Shown: positions 12,014 to 24,405 of the stretch, in pieces
Position numbering within the stretch: the first letter of the stretch is position 1
How the letters are laid out: every line of letters begins with the position of its first letter
Origin: Brienomyrus brachyistius
Lineage: Eukaryota > Chordata > Actinopteri > Osteoglossiformes > Mormyridae
Assembly: GCF_023856365.1 (NCBI RefSeq)
Contig: NC_064536.1
Coordinates: forward strand, 37,688,776 to 37,752,775
DNA: 64,000 nucleotides
Direction: 5' to 3'
Program-made: the position numbers and the translations under genes
Notes under the pieces: generated by a model
The model's input: the letters and a program-made list of their open reading frames with translations, nothing else
Told to the model about the DNA's origin: nothing
Database searches by the model: none

Positions 12014-13039
12014 ATCTACATAGCTGAAGCTGGGATCAGTTTGGTCCAAAGACGTTGCAGAGGCAGGAACATCATTGGACAAAGAGCAACAGTGGATGTT
12101 CCAGGCATAGGGGGCGGAACTGTATCTATTTGTACTGCTATAGATTTACATGGAGTCGTGCTTCATGGGTCGTGGGCCACATAGCACAGCACTCCTTTGG
12201 GATTCCCTGCACTGGATGATTGTATATCCCACCCAACCGGAAAGACAACACACATGCACAAGGTGTATGACAGGGACCCACAGCAGCCAGTGAGTCTTCT
12301 TCAGGCAGCGGATGCAGCGGCTGAGGCACGTCAGAGATGAATCTGTCACCCCAGATGCTTCTTTCCCGGCTGTTTGACTAGGGAGCCCATTCTGTGCCAT
12401 TCTGATGAACACATGGCCTGATCCACAGGACTGACAGCATAACACTTAGTGTTTTCAGCAGTGGTGTTTATTGCAGTACATATTTGGTTTTTTTGGCACC
12501 AGTACTGTAAAGCATGTTGTAATCACCTGTAACATTGATATGAATATGTACATTATTTTTTTAGGCTTTGAATCTAGATCATTTTTGTGGATGATTAACA
12601 CGGGTATTTATTCATTGAGAATGATTTTGTTTCCATTATTGGCTTTATTTGTTACTATCGCCACACAGTGTTACATTCTGATGATGGTGATTTGTTTATT
12701 TCAACACAGGGTCTTACTCAGTGCACCATTTCGGTTACATATTTTCAGAGTTTGTATTCAATTCTGACTCGGTTTTGAAGGTTGCGTGTGGAGTCATTCA
12801 GCTATTACAAGGTTTTTTCCCCTGTGTGTGTGATTTCGAGGATGTGGCATTAGATTACAGCCTTTGTGTATAAAGTTGTGCAACACTGGTATCATATTCT
12901 GAGGTTGAACATATCCAGTTGGGAAAAACTATAATTGTATACAGACGTTTTGCTAAACAACAGTTTTTCTAGGTTTCCAGTTTTGCAGCTGAACATGCAA
13001 AAGACCACAATAAACATGTTATCTATATGCCAGCAACAG

Positions 13040-16000
13040 TTTTGACTGTAGTGTTTTCAGTTTTTTGCCGTCGTGTGTAATGACCGCTCAGTGTTTATGT
13101 AACGACTGGCTTGATGCGTGAACTGAAAGCAGAGATTGGTTTTGTGCAGAGATATAATGGATTTGAGTAGATTTGTTTAATTTTCTGCAAGATGAGGCAA
13201 AGGATTTGTGAATGTAGCCTGAAAACTGGGTTTTGTGTTTATGGTTTGGAGAAAACGGAAAGTTTTAGGAAATTTGCTTTAATGGTTTCAGAAAAGCCAT
13301 AACTGATGGATGGGTGGCCAGCTGCAAACAGCAGCTTCCCTCTTTACGGCCCGTGGCTCTGGGTGGTGCTATATGCAGGCTAAGAGCACAAGGGCGGACA
13401 TCACTGCGGAACAGGGCCTGCTGGGTAATTAGTGACACATACACTGTATACTGGAGCCTCCCAGCTAGCGACAGAAAGAACTTCCAGGAGGACAATAAAG
13501 TCAGAGTGAGATGGTGTGATGCATGAATACTGTGTGTGCACCAACCACAGGTCCCCTCGGTATCACACAAATTATGCCACAGATTGATGCTCTAACCATT
13601 ACTCCCCCTGCTGTTATACTCAGTGCATTACAGCCCTTGCATTTTCCGACTTCACAGCACTGCAGCATTTTCATACCCAAGCATTTCGTTTTCCGATTTG
13701 TGTAGGTGTGCGCCGGCAGGGCCGCGGCTCGGATCTGAACCCACGACCTCGCAACGCTGAGCACGAACAAACGTCTGCTCTTGGTGGGAGGAGGCTCGGA
13801 AAGTACGCGCTGCTGGTCGCCATGGAAACGCTGGCCGAATCTCTGAGACTGCGGGAAGCCGGGCGTACTGACATCTCACTCACAAACTGTCTTCCTGGAG
13901 TAATGAAACAGGAAGGAGGTGATCGGGTGCCCTTCTTGGGGGGGGGACACCGAGTGCACATATTTAAATGCATCCCAGAGAGAGATTGGGGGCCATAGTG
14001 TAACACCATGACGACAGACTTGGGACAGGGGCCAGGGGCCTGATCATAAGCCCCCAGGAACTGACAGCATTAAACGCCCCCAGGGCCAATCGAAGGTGTC
14101 GCTCCACCCTAGAGACGCAGATCCTTAACTGGCCAGTAAGAGGTGTTGTCTCATCCAGCCAGATCTGAGGAATTCATCTACCAAAAAGAAATGTGCACTC
14201 ACCAAGGTCTGATAGTCAGGACAGGAAAATGAATAGGCAAGGAGGAAATGAATATTTCCTATAATAATCGTGCGTGTGACACTTTCTGTGATCATGTACG
14301 CACCAGAGTTTGAATGAGCCTCAAAGCGTGCGAACAGACACATGCAGGGGAGAGTGGATCCCTCCGTGCACCCAGACGTGACAGCGAGCACAAACCTTTC
14401 AAAGGGATGCTATGTGGAATGATCCTTCCCCCTGCTTTTCCCGGGAGTTTGATTAAACTTGTGGAACAGAAGCATTGAGAAAACACCATCTCCAACGATA
14501 GACCTCATTGGTGCGTTAAGGAAAGTAACGGCGTTTCTATGGCAATGGTGAGTCTTTTAAGAGCACACTGTGCCTCTGAAACCCTAACCCCCCACCACCA
14601 CCACCACCACCCTCCTATATCTCCCTGTCCAATACCAGCCCAGCGCAGTGTGACCGACACGCAGACCAGACAGAGAATTAAACAATCATACCAGCTGCTA
14701 GCCTGGCAGTGAAACTGCGCCATTGGGCATGGCGTCCACATGCAAGGAGGAGGGGCTCTGGACGGCCCTTAGAACCCACATCCCTCTGAACAAATTCACA
14801 GAGAAAGGCAGCCTACATCAGCCCCCGGCCCTTAGTTTTATGTGTGACATCATGGCCAGAAGAGGGCCATGTCAATCTCGAGAGGGAGGGTCAGGTGACC
14901 GTGAAGCTTGGCATTAATTGGTTGCAGCTGTCCCATTCACCTGGGCGTAACTTGGCAAGTTAGCATGTTCTTCTAATAGTGACTTCACCAGATACTTTTT
15001 CTCCTGCACAATCTTTATTTGGAAATGAACCTTCTGGTCCTTTGGGGTTTCCCCATGTCACATGGCTCTAATTCAGATCATGCTGGCTAACGTCCTGTCA
15101 CTATTCCCCCCCCCTCCCCCCCCTGGGCCGCTGGTTTCAGAGAACATGTCCTTCCACCACATGTACAGACAGACTGAAAGCTTGCAGTCAGCATTCATGT
15201 TCTCTCGGGAATATCTGGAAACGACTGTCACACACAGGCGGATTAACGCGCACCCCCTCACTCCCGTCTCCATGCTACCTGGAGCGGCTCACCAGCAGCC
15301 TGCTCACCATGTCCTCCTGCACTCTGAGATACAGGGGAACAGTGTGGGGTTTATTCCCAATTTTCCTGGCACCCAGAAAATGGAAGAATTCACTTCGCAC
15401 TATTTCCTCCTTTCTGTCACAGATAACGAGCTGGTGAAAAGGGAATTTCTTATATTTGGCCAGAAAAACTGTCTGCTTTTTACTTTGTAAAGGCTTGTTC
15501 TGTCCACGTTCTACCAGTAGGTGGCAGAGTGGCTAAGAAGCCACACTTCACTATGCTCCCTTTTTATATTCAGCTGCCTGGACCCACATTATATAATATA
15601 ATATAGAGACATAAGGACTGATCAAAAAATCCAGCTTAAAAATCAAATCAGTATCTAACATCTGTATTTGTCTCCCCCATTTACACGCAACATCTTTTCT
15701 ATGGTCTTTAAATGTATTTGCACTTTGAATATTTCTTCAAGCCACAATTATTAAAAGGATCTGATTAAATACTGAGCTGCAGAGAGCTGTCTCCCACTTC
15801 TCAAAACTGCCGCTTTTTGCCAGCCAAGGACGTCTGCAGTTAATTTGGAGAGTGAGTCTGCCGAAGTTACATGCGGTACAGATGGTGAGCTGTTTGTGAA
15901 TGCTGCAGCACGGAAGTACGGAGCCTTTACAGAGCATGTGCAGAGTCCAGGGATGGCAGCTGAGAAACGTACAGTCATGTCCGGACCATGTCCGGACCAG

Positions 16001-16750
16001 ACTGCCGATTCAACACAAGTGGGGCAGCATCCCAGCAAACCAAGGGAGAAGGTTCTAGAACAGGCTAACTTTAAGGGATGCTGAACTGAACAACAATCTA
16101 CTGCTCATTCCTGGGCTTGGAGCTTGCTGAAGGGAGAGACTTGTGCTCTCAGAATGGAGAGAGCGCTTGGTTATGTCTGACTGACAGCTCAGGGACCGTC
16201 TAAAAAGACTGCTGCTATTTTCCTCTGCTGTGAAGGGATGACGGAGCCAGTGCCGTTGCTCCTGGTCCCTGGGGATTCAATCTCACATAAACGCATTTGT
16301 GCCGTTAACAGGAACCCTTTTCATAAACCTATGCAATTCAGAGCACAGCTGAGTGTGAGACTCGGAGCCAAGCCCGGGGGAAACAGTGCCTAGAAATTAA
16401 GTAATCAGAACGGATGTACGGTTAATAATTAAAGATATCTGACTGTTCTGTCTCATCTCTCATAATGTCTTGTGCACATCTGTGACATGGGGGGGGCATT
16501 TCCAGACCCATGTGTGATAAGTGGCTCCCTGCTGCGGTCACAGTGGATGGGCTCCATGCAGAGACATCGGCTGGCCCCTAAGGGGCGCCGTGCACTCACT
16601 GTGTGACACTGCTGATTCCCATCTGTCACATCCAGCAACTATGAGTCACACCCCCACTGGACCGCTGGTATGGGCAGCCACCCTGCTTTTCACACAAGCA
16701 CAGCCTACATGGCTGTTACTGTACACTGATGTGTATTGTATGGTGTGTCT
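13040..16750. other. non-coding, no supported gene
   Basis: No exon could be supported on either strand. The longest open frame (15062-15490, plus) has no recognisable domain and includes a proline run from a C-rich patch. The region 13690-13800 contains, on the minus strand, a box B-like GGTTCAGATCC and may be an old SINE; this is weak. Confidence 0.5.
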
Positions 16751-16754
16751 GTTT

Positions 16755-16880
16755 ATCTGAGTGTCTGTCCTGTGATGGATCGACATCCCATCCAGGTTGT
16801 CCCCTGTCTCATTTTGTGTGTGGATGAATTGATGAATAGATGGATGGATGGATGGATGGATGGATGGATGGACATCCATC
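16755..16880 (+). mobile_element. SINE tail remnant with (GATG)n
   Basis: Sequence resembling the 3' portion of fish tRNA-derived SINEs (CCTGTGATGGATCGACATCC, then CATCCAGG...GTCCCC) runs into about ten GATG units. The head with box A and box B is absent. Confidence 0.6.
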
Positions 16881-18007
16881 CATTCATCCATGGGTCTATG
16901 AACATCGACCAGACCACACCCATCTTCCATGAAGGTTCAAGTGCCTCTCAATGAAATAGCTGTTAAAAACATCAGTTGCCCTGCTTGGATGTCTCAGAGT
17001 CAAGGTTGTGATTTTTGTTTTCTGGGACCACTGGTACAGAGACAAGGACAGAGCTTCTGTTATCCAGAAAAGGACGGAAATTTGGCAAATGGCGACAAGG
17101 TCGTCAGGTGGGGTTTTGAACAGTGGACAGCCAATCAGAGCCTTTCGGGCACGTGCAGCTGCTTGTGGATGCGGACTCGCAGAGAGGGGGGTAATTCCAG
17201 CTCGAATGCATGAATGAGACTTGGGACACCCCCCTCCCTCAGATGTTCAGGGGCGGGTGGCCACTGATAGATAAACGCCCTCCCTGATTTCAGTTAGGAT
17301 TTCGGTAGTCCCGCGGACAGGAAATATCTGCCCAGATACATGTGAGCAGGAATCGCTGCCTTTCAGCATCGTCAAACAGGTGACCCGACAGTAAACACAC
17401 GCCGAATCACACACCTTATTCACCGATAAGGCTACAAGCGCGCTCGTACTTATACTGTATACTTACTCCCACGATGCTCCTGGGCAAAGATGAAGACAAG
17501 CGATCTCAAAACGGGCACTAAGCCAAGCGATCTTGAATCGATTAGCATAGATAGGCTTGGAAACAAGCAACAAAAACAGTCACGTCAATACGAATAAATA
17601 ACCGGCCACCGACAAATTACACAGATCGCCATTTAAAATCGGGGTCCTGTGAGGCAAATGCATTTCATGCCCCCTGTTACGGCATATTATTAGACTAAAA
17701 ACACGCGTGTCACATATCACATACTATAGCCAACTCTCTGCTAGGAACACGATTTAAAATCACAATTTCGCACAGAGAGCAATACTGTATGCCTGGAAGT
17801 TACTTATGACATTCTTGCCCCCGTCTGTAATGTCTGACATATAATGGTAGAAACTTCAAAGTTCAGTTACCCCACGGACCTGAAGTCTTTCAGTTCGGTC
17901 GTGCACGAAAGGTATAAATGCAACCGGGTCCGGGGTCTGTAAACTTGCATTCAACTCCAGCTCACTTAAAACGCGAAAAGCCTATTAGACAAAGGAAATG
18001 TGGACGC
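16881..18007. other. non-coding, no supported gene
   Basis: No exon could be supported. A TATA-like GGTATAAATG lies on the plus strand at 17911-17920, but no convincing plus-strand coding exon follows it. Confidence 0.45.
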
Positions 18008-18350
18008 ACTCACCACGCTTCCTAAGCGCAGGATCCCTGGACCTTCAGTCTCCATCTGCAGTCACGATCGGCCGGAGGAGACCTCTCTCCCACCCAAAGG
18101 CATGGAGGACAGCAATTCTTTCTTTTACATCTTCCCCGGGGAAGTAGCCTGCCGCAGCCCCGCAGATCTGGGCGGAGATGTTGGAGCTCTGGAGCGACGC
18201 TGACGCCCAGCGACGCGATGTCCTGGCCGGGATCCGCAGCCGCGGAGCGCCCCAGTCCGCCGATGATCTCAATGCATGATCTCAATGCGTATGAACAAAG
18301 TTTGCGGCCAGGATGGCGAAGTCGCCGCCTTCCGTGCACGTCTGCCGTGT
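18008..18350 (-). promoter_or_regulatory. GC-rich block, candidate promoter and 5' UTR exon of PPP2R3A
   Basis: This block is rich in G, C and CpG against an AT-rich background. On the minus strand a good splice donor (GTGAGT, 18008-18013) closes it. The PPP2R3A start exon 13 kb downstream begins just after a pyrimidine tract that could be its acceptor, so this is a reasonable place for the first, non-coding exon. Open frames on both strands here carry no recognised domain. The link is inference. Confidence 0.4.
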
Positions 18351-19060
18351 CCTGCCTTTTAATGCATGATCACGAATGCTCATAACCATCGGCATTTCAC
18401 AAAATGTCAACCTTTTATCCAGCACTTAGCAGATTTTACATCACTCGATCGTCTCTATAGTAACCAGGTACAGAAATACACCTAACAGCTTCAAATTTTA
18501 TTTTTAAAATAGCCTACTGGCTGGTTTCCTTAAGAGCTTCAAGGTATTTTCATCCTGAATGTCAGTCTCCACATCTCCGCATCCTTTTCCCGTTAATCGC
18601 AGTTTACTGCTTGGTCTAACAATATAGCAGCAAGTTCATTTTTAGTCTTGAAAAGAGAGTGTCTGAGGAGTGTGCTTTGTCGGAGGGTTAAACTCAGGAA
18701 AAGCACGCTGATGAATCTCGAAATATAGCGGCCGAATCACGATGAGCTGGCATGCCATCAGATTTTCTTTCTGCATGCAACTCTAAATGAACGGAAAATA
18801 AAACAAATAAAATAAAAACAAGCTCCATAATATACGAACTGTAGTCATTTAATGGCGACATATCCTGCTCTACTGTGCAGCTTAATATCCTGCCTGCAGT
18901 GACTGAGATAAATACGCTATTTCTGATTAAAATTAACTAATTGCTAATCGACCTCGGGATAAGCTTCATCCAAACGGAGACACACGCCTGCCCCTCTAAC
19001 GGAATCTAACGGAATATTAATTCAGTGTGTTCTAATTACAAATTCATTTATGTTCTACAC
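18351..19060. other. non-coding, AT-rich
   Basis: I see nothing here beyond AT-rich unique-looking sequence. Confidence 0.5.
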
Positions 19061-19342
19061 TACACTCTTAGACAAAGTGCAAAATATTCTACCTTTGATT
19101 GTTACTGGAAATGTAGGGTAGGCCAATTGTACCCTTGGCTGTACGTAACAGTACCTTTTAACGTACACAAACAGTAATGAACTCTGAGGAACATTCCTAT
19201 ACCATTAATGGTACAATAATACTGTTTGTACCTTTGAAATGTTCCACAGAGTCCATTTCTGTACATTAAAATGCACATTTACAACGGTACAGCCCCAGTG
19301 TCAAGCAAAGGTACACATTCTATCCTTTTTTCTGAGAGTGTA
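19061..19342. mobile_element. palindromic MITE, about 282 bp
   Basis: Both ends read TACACTCTYAGA inwards, and the interior repeats GGTAC/GTACC words on both strands, so much of the element can fold on itself (for example GTACCTTTGA-type words on the right against AAAGGTAC on the left). No coding capacity. A target duplication is not clear. Confidence 0.75.
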
Positions 19343-19403
19343 GCAACATAGGAATAAGGGGGCATGGAGCAACGTGTACCTCCAATATTTCATTTGACTT
19401 CAT

Positions 19404-19440
19404 TCACCCTGCCCCCCCCCCCCCCCCCCCAAAAAAAATA
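19404..19440. repeat. C run followed by A run
   Basis: About 20 C followed by 8 A. The exact length of such runs is often unreliable in assemblies. Confidence 0.9.
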
Positions 19441-19689
19441 GATCTTTACATTTTTAAAATGTTTCCCCAATATAAACTCTTATACCCTTGTTTGGCACTA
19501 TTTGGCTTTGATGTCATGTCATATCCTTTATCTCCATGTAAAAGTAAGTTTAAATGCTGCCTTTTGTGGGAATAGGGCAGAGAGTTAGACTTTTTGTCTC
19601 AGGAGAAGGTGAAGGTGGCTTCCTGGAACAGCTCTTGACCCATGTCTCTGTGGAGGGCCTTGTGGTCAGACGTAAAGCTCATTTCAGAC

Positions 19690-21390
19690 CATAATTGCAG
19701 AGCTGCAATCTGTAATGGGTTTCATCAATCTGTAACATGATTTTATGAATCTGTATACAGATTTATCAATCTTTATCAAGATTTCACCATTCTGTAATGG
19801 GGCTTTTATATGTAAGGAAACTTTTTCTATATGTAACATAAGAACATAAGAAATTTACAAACGAGAGGAGGCCATTCGGCCCATCAAGCTCGTTTGGGGA
19901 AACTTAACTAATAGCTCAGAATTGATTAAATCTTATCTAGCTCTGATTTAAAGGAACCCAGGGTTTTAGCTTGCACTTCATGAACAGGAAGACTATTCCA
20001 TACTCTAACTACACGCTGTGTAAAGAAGTGCTTCTCAAATTTAGTTTAAAATGTTCTCCCGCTAATTTCCACCTATGGCCACGAGTTGTAGTATTTAAAC
20101 TAATATTGAAATAGCCATTTGGCTGAACAGCATCCCGACCTGTTAGAATCTTATATACCTAGATCATGTCCCCCCTTAGTCTCCTTTGCTTGAGACTAAA
20201 CAGATTCAGCTCAGCTAACCTCTCCTCATAAGACATTCCTCTAAGAGCAGGAATCATTCTCATAGCCCTACGTTGCACCATTTCCAAGGCAGCAATGTCC
20301 TTCTTAAGGTATGTTGACCAAACCTGCACACAATATTCTAGGTGAGGTCTCACCAAGGAATTATATAATCGAAGCATCACCTCCCTTGACTTAAACTCCA
20401 CACACCTAGAGATGTAACCCAACATTCTATTTGCCTTCTTTATTGCGTCCCCACACTGGTGAGAGTGGGACATGGAAGCATCAACATACACCGAGGTCTT
20501 TCTCATAATCAGTTGCCTTTATTTCAGGGTAACCCATAAAATATCTGTACTTTATATTTCTGCTCCCTGCATGGATAACCTTACATTTATCTATGTTAAA
20601 TTTCATCTGACAGGTGTCAGCCCAGTCGCTAATTAAATCCAGATCCCGTTGTAGCCTCTGTGCTGCTAGTTCAGGATCTGCTACACCACCTTGGTGTCGT
20701 CTGCAAATTTAACCAGTTTACTGTATGTACTGGTGTCAATATCATTAATGTAAATTAGGAACAATAGTGGTCCTTAAATTGAACCCTACGGTACCCCACT
20801 TTGAACGCAGGCCCACTGTGACGTTGTGCCTCTAATAACTACTGGCTGCTTCCTGTCTGTTAACCAGTTTTCGATCCAAGCTGCAGCAATCTGTAAAGAA
20901 ATGTTATCCATTTGTTACAGGCTTCATCAATCTGTAATGATAATATATCGGTCTGTAACAGGATTAATCCTATCTGTAAGATTTTATTGATCTGTAACAG
21001 GAGTACATCAGTCTTTAACAGGATTAATCAATCTATAATGAGATTTCAGTCTTTAACAGGACTCATCGATACTTCGTTGATATTTAAGGGATTCATCAAT
21101 CTGTAAGAAGACTATCAATATGTAATGAAACTAACATCTGTAGCAAGATTTATCAGTCTGTAATGAGACATCATCAGTCTTTAATGGGATTATTTAATCT
21201 GTAATGAGACTTCATCAATCTGTAACAAGATTTCCAATTTAATGGGATTCCTCAGTCTGTAACGAAACTTGATCAATCTTTGATGGGATTCATCAATCTG
21301 CAACAAGACTTCATTAGTCTGTAATGAGACGTTATCAGTGTGTAACAGGATTCATCAATCTGTAAGATTTTATTGATCTGTAATGGAATT
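19690..21390. repeat. degenerate ~20-bp minisatellite, split by a LINE
   Basis: Diverged copies of a unit like CATCAATCTGTAACAGGATT (variants AATGGGATT, AAGATTT) occur at 19690-19835 and again at 20885-21390, on either side of the LINE. There are roughly 7 copies on the left and 25 on the right. No coding potential. Confidence 0.85.
19838..20885 (-). mobile_element. non-LTR retrotransposon (LINE) 3' fragment with reverse transcriptase
   Basis: On the minus strand the 5' part reads WIENWLTDRKQPVVIRGTTS, SGVP, GPLLFLIYINDID and the catalytic box FADDTK, with stops between pieces. The 3' part is an open frame (20159-20506) reading KKANRMLGYISRCVEFKS, LYNSLVRPHLEYCVQVWS and LSLKQRRLRGDMI-like residues, the C-terminal region of CR1/L2/Rex-type reverse transcriptase. 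The element ends at 19838 in a short AACATAAGA-type tail. It is truncated at the 5' end and dead, and is inserted into the surrounding minisatellite. Confidence 0.85.
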
Positions 21391-22683
21391 ACATCCATGT
21401 GGACTTTGTATGTATTTTCTCTTTTGATTATTGCAGTTCTCTCTCGGGATTTGCTGTAGAAGAGGGGAAAACTGTGAATTATTCAGCCTGAGTGCGAGCA
21501 GTGACTTTGAGCTTAAATAAAATGCTTTAAGACTGGAGCCTCAGAGGCTTTCCTGGTTATCCTTTAATCTGCCCCATCAGTTCGGTGAACTGAAAGGCAG
21601 GAATATAAATGACGAGTGTAATTAGAAATGGGGGGGAGGAGAAAGGACTGGCCTGGATCAAGCTGTTCAAGCTTCCTGAGGCCCTCCCAGAGTTACCATC
21701 AGACCAAAAACCTTCTTGTAGGTGCACAGCGGAATTTAGGGAATAAACTGCCTTTTACCAACTGCTTGTGAGCAGCTCAAGTTTGTCAGAGACACTTGAT
21801 TGTTGTTTTGTGGTGGGCAGCGATTGGCATTTCACATATTGCTGCTTCTTTTATATTATGGTATGCTATGAAAAATTGTACACTGAGGGTCATACAGCAG
21901 GTCGTGAATGGACCACTACAAATGGAAGTGGGCTTGGCAGGGGTTTGTTCAACTCTTAATTGTAATTTATTATAATTACCATTCAAACAAACATCTCCTC
22001 TGGCCAGGAACACCGAGGACCAGCTGCTAGTAGAGTATGGGAATGAGTGTGATTAAGGTGAATCTTCAAACATCACATTGGTATTAACAGCATCCATTTT
22101 AATTCCTACACAAGAACAATTTAAAGGGAAAACAGACTTGTCATGGCCATTGATGCAGGCCCACCTCTCAGAACTAAGTCAGCTCTGAGCCCAGCTGATG
22201 GAGGCACTTGGGGCAGTTCTGTAGGGACAAGCTGGAAGTGGATCCTTGTCCTTGAGTCCCCCTCATTGCAACTCAAAATGAGTGTCAAAGGTGAAGTTAC
22301 ATCACCAGTCTCTATGGGTAACGGATGAACTTTAAATCTGTCACTTCTGGGAAACTAAACGCTAGACTTACGCAACGCAACTGGATAATTCCTACCAGAC
22401 CTCTGGCTTTAATTAATCACAACTTAATGCTTAAATAAATAATGAGCTTTAAAAAGAGAGCTGTTTCTCAGATGTCACCCTCAGGACATGGGTTCATATG
22501 GGGTGGCGTTCTCCAGTGCCTGGGGGCAGTTAGCTGTTTTTGCTAAGCCTCTACTTGGCTGCTACATCCAGATCTTCAACAGATGTGCTTTGAGTACACC
22601 TTCTGTTCATAGACCCAGCATCTGCCCCAGCCTCCTGAATGCTACAGAGGAAAGCATGCAGGGTCACAGTATGTATATATGAG
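21391..22683. other. non-coding, no supported gene
   Basis: No exon with both plausible splice signals and a recognisable product on either strand. Confidence 0.5.
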
Positions 22684-22985
22684 CAGAGGTGTAATAACAG
22701 GGCAGGCAGGGCAGGCGACTGCCTGGGGCCCCGAGCTTAGGGGGCCCCAGGTCGGCTGCTTACATAGCAGATTGCGAAGATAAATCTGCTTTGTCTGTGT
22801 ATTCTGTTTTCTACAAAAGTGAAAATAAAGGACTTTTGTTTATTAAATTCTCTTTGCTGATATTATTCATTTAGACATTATGCTAAAATAATGTTAATAA
22901 ATTTCCCATCTCGGGGGAGGGTGTGTTGGAGGGCCACATGGAGTTTTTTTGCTGAGGGCCCCAAGAGTTCCTAGAATCGCCTCTG
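22684..22985. mobile_element. non-autonomous DNA element, hAT-like ends
   Basis: Starts CAGAGGTG and ends CGCCTCTG, an 8-bp inverted repeat with one mismatch. Possible imperfect target duplications are TATATGAG on the left and TATAGGAA on the right. The interior is AT-rich with GGGGCCCC palindromes near both ends. No open frame. Confidence 0.6.
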
Positions 22986-23727
22986 TATAGGAATGCTGTT
23001 TATTGTGTCTGCCTCCATTTACTGACGCAAAAATCACTCACACTTCCTCCTGCAGGAGGTGCTGTGGGATGCGGCCTGCCCCCATACCATGCCATACCTC
23101 AGGATGCCAGTGATTCCTTACTACTCTGCCCACCCCCCAGGTCTCCGTCCCACCCAACCCCAACCATTCCAGTTTCCCTCATCTGAAAGAACTAAAGTCT
23201 CACTGGGCAGCCGCCTCAGACCCTGCAAACCCACATCTCAGTGGACAGGAGGCCTGTTGGAGTGCAAGTTAGATTTGTGCCTTTCATTTTCTTCGTGGAT
23301 CCACACCCTTCCTGCAAATACTCTCTGGGTCTCCATCTCACTTTTCCTCCGTGTCTCTGGGTGTGGATTTGGATGGAGATGGAGAGCTCTCCTCCAAAAT
23401 GCTTCATGAGGCCACAATGTCGTAAGGCAGACATGTCTGCAGACATCCCACTTGGGATTAAATATCTGAGTTATGACTTAACTGTTTGTGAAACAGGTTT
23501 GTCTGCAAGTGAAACACTAAAATGCAAAAGCCACCTTTGGGCAAAACAGTGGGTTGGGCAAAAAAAAAGCCAAGAATGTCCAAGGTGACCTTAAAAACTT
23601 CTGGCCAAAATTCAGCAAAACAAAGGTTAATCTTAAAAGAGGGTTGTGAATCTAGGCAGTCCTGGGGTTAAGCACGTTAAGCACTGTACACAGAGTGTCA
23701 CTGACTTTAAAACAGGCACTGACCAGG
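22986..23727. other. non-coding, no supported gene
   Basis: Overlapping open frames at 23059-23588 on both strands have no recognisable domain and no consistent splice context. Confidence 0.45.
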
Positions 23728-24405
23728 GGTAAATCTCAATACCAAGAACGCAAAGACCATACGTGTGGTCTTGGCAAGTCTGGTCTTGTGAACTTGCCTT
23801 CCAAGAACGATCTTGCAAGATCACGAGGACTGAGAATGCGCCAATTGTGGATTGAGACAAATGTGTACTTACTGTTCCACAATGCTATACGCCCAGCTGG
23901 TTACCCAGGCCATAATTTTTATTGTAGTATTTATTAAATGACACATGATTCAAATGTCCAGTCTAAATGATTAATTGTTCCTGGTACGATTACTTGTGCT
24001 TTTTTCACAAATAAACTTCACACATAAAATATCCGTATTTGTTTTAGCTCTGCACAAACGCTATATGTAGGTGTCAACAATTTCAGTTCAGCAGTCTCAC
24101 AAACCAAAGAAGTGAAAAGAGTGGGAAAATACTATCTGACAGGAACAATGGAGATGTTACTGCGATTAAGATAACCCTGATTATGGTAATGCAGTTACGG
24201 TTCATGCCTTCTTTTCTCATTTGCCAAGGATGCACCCAATGCATCCTTGATATTTGCCGCGGAGCAAGAGCAACTTCCAGGGATTTTTACCATCCTCTGA
24301 TCTTGTGATTTTAGTATTGGAACTGGTCTTCGGCAATGGAACATGATGTAAAACGGGGACACAAAAACACAAGTATGGTCAAGTATGCATATTGAGATTC
24401 AGCCC
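23728..24405. mobile_element. possible non-autonomous DNA transposon, about 680 bp
   Basis: The left end reads AATCTCAATACCAAGAACGC, then AAAGACCATACGTGTGG. The right end, read in reverse complement, gives AATCTCAATATGCATACTTG, then ACCATACTTGTG. This imperfect inverted repeat of about 35 bases suggests a DNA element. No transposase frame and no sure target duplication were seen. Confidence 0.5.

Larger units (their letters stand above)
10063..12445 (+). pseudogene. IS630-like transposase fossil, interrupted by a SINE and a Tc1 element
   Basis: Broken pieces of one transposase read on the plus strand. From 10063 the frame gives SNEIRAIVLHNVINYSMSYKEAG and TVAGIIGMF. From 10374 it gives FGAEEREIVNMVLANNAIRQRE. 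After the SINE (10810 on) it gives STIDQLLEKQRMSMKQLYKV, a stop, and RNSDYVKERQYQYDYM. After the Tc1 element (12016 on) it gives EAGISLVQRRCRGRNIIGQR, then ATVDVPGIGGGTVSICTAID. Near 12260 it gives KVYDRDPQQP and later CLTREPI. The order matches the fish IS630-type DDE transposase as I remember it, with an internal deletion between 12180 and 12255. Several stops make it dead. The AT-rich stretch to about 13030 may be its 3' non-coding part. Confidence 0.75.

Noticed and set aside
13690..13800. tRNA-like box B on the minus strand
   Set aside because: No matching box A or foldable cloverleaf; at most an old SINE fragment.
15062..15490. 142-codon plus-strand frame
   Set aside because: No recognisable domain, a proline run from a C-rich patch, and no splice or promoter context.
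18000..18339. Open frames on both strands in the GC-rich block
   Set aside because: GC-rich DNA is poor in stops; the plus frame starts at GTG and neither product is recognisable.
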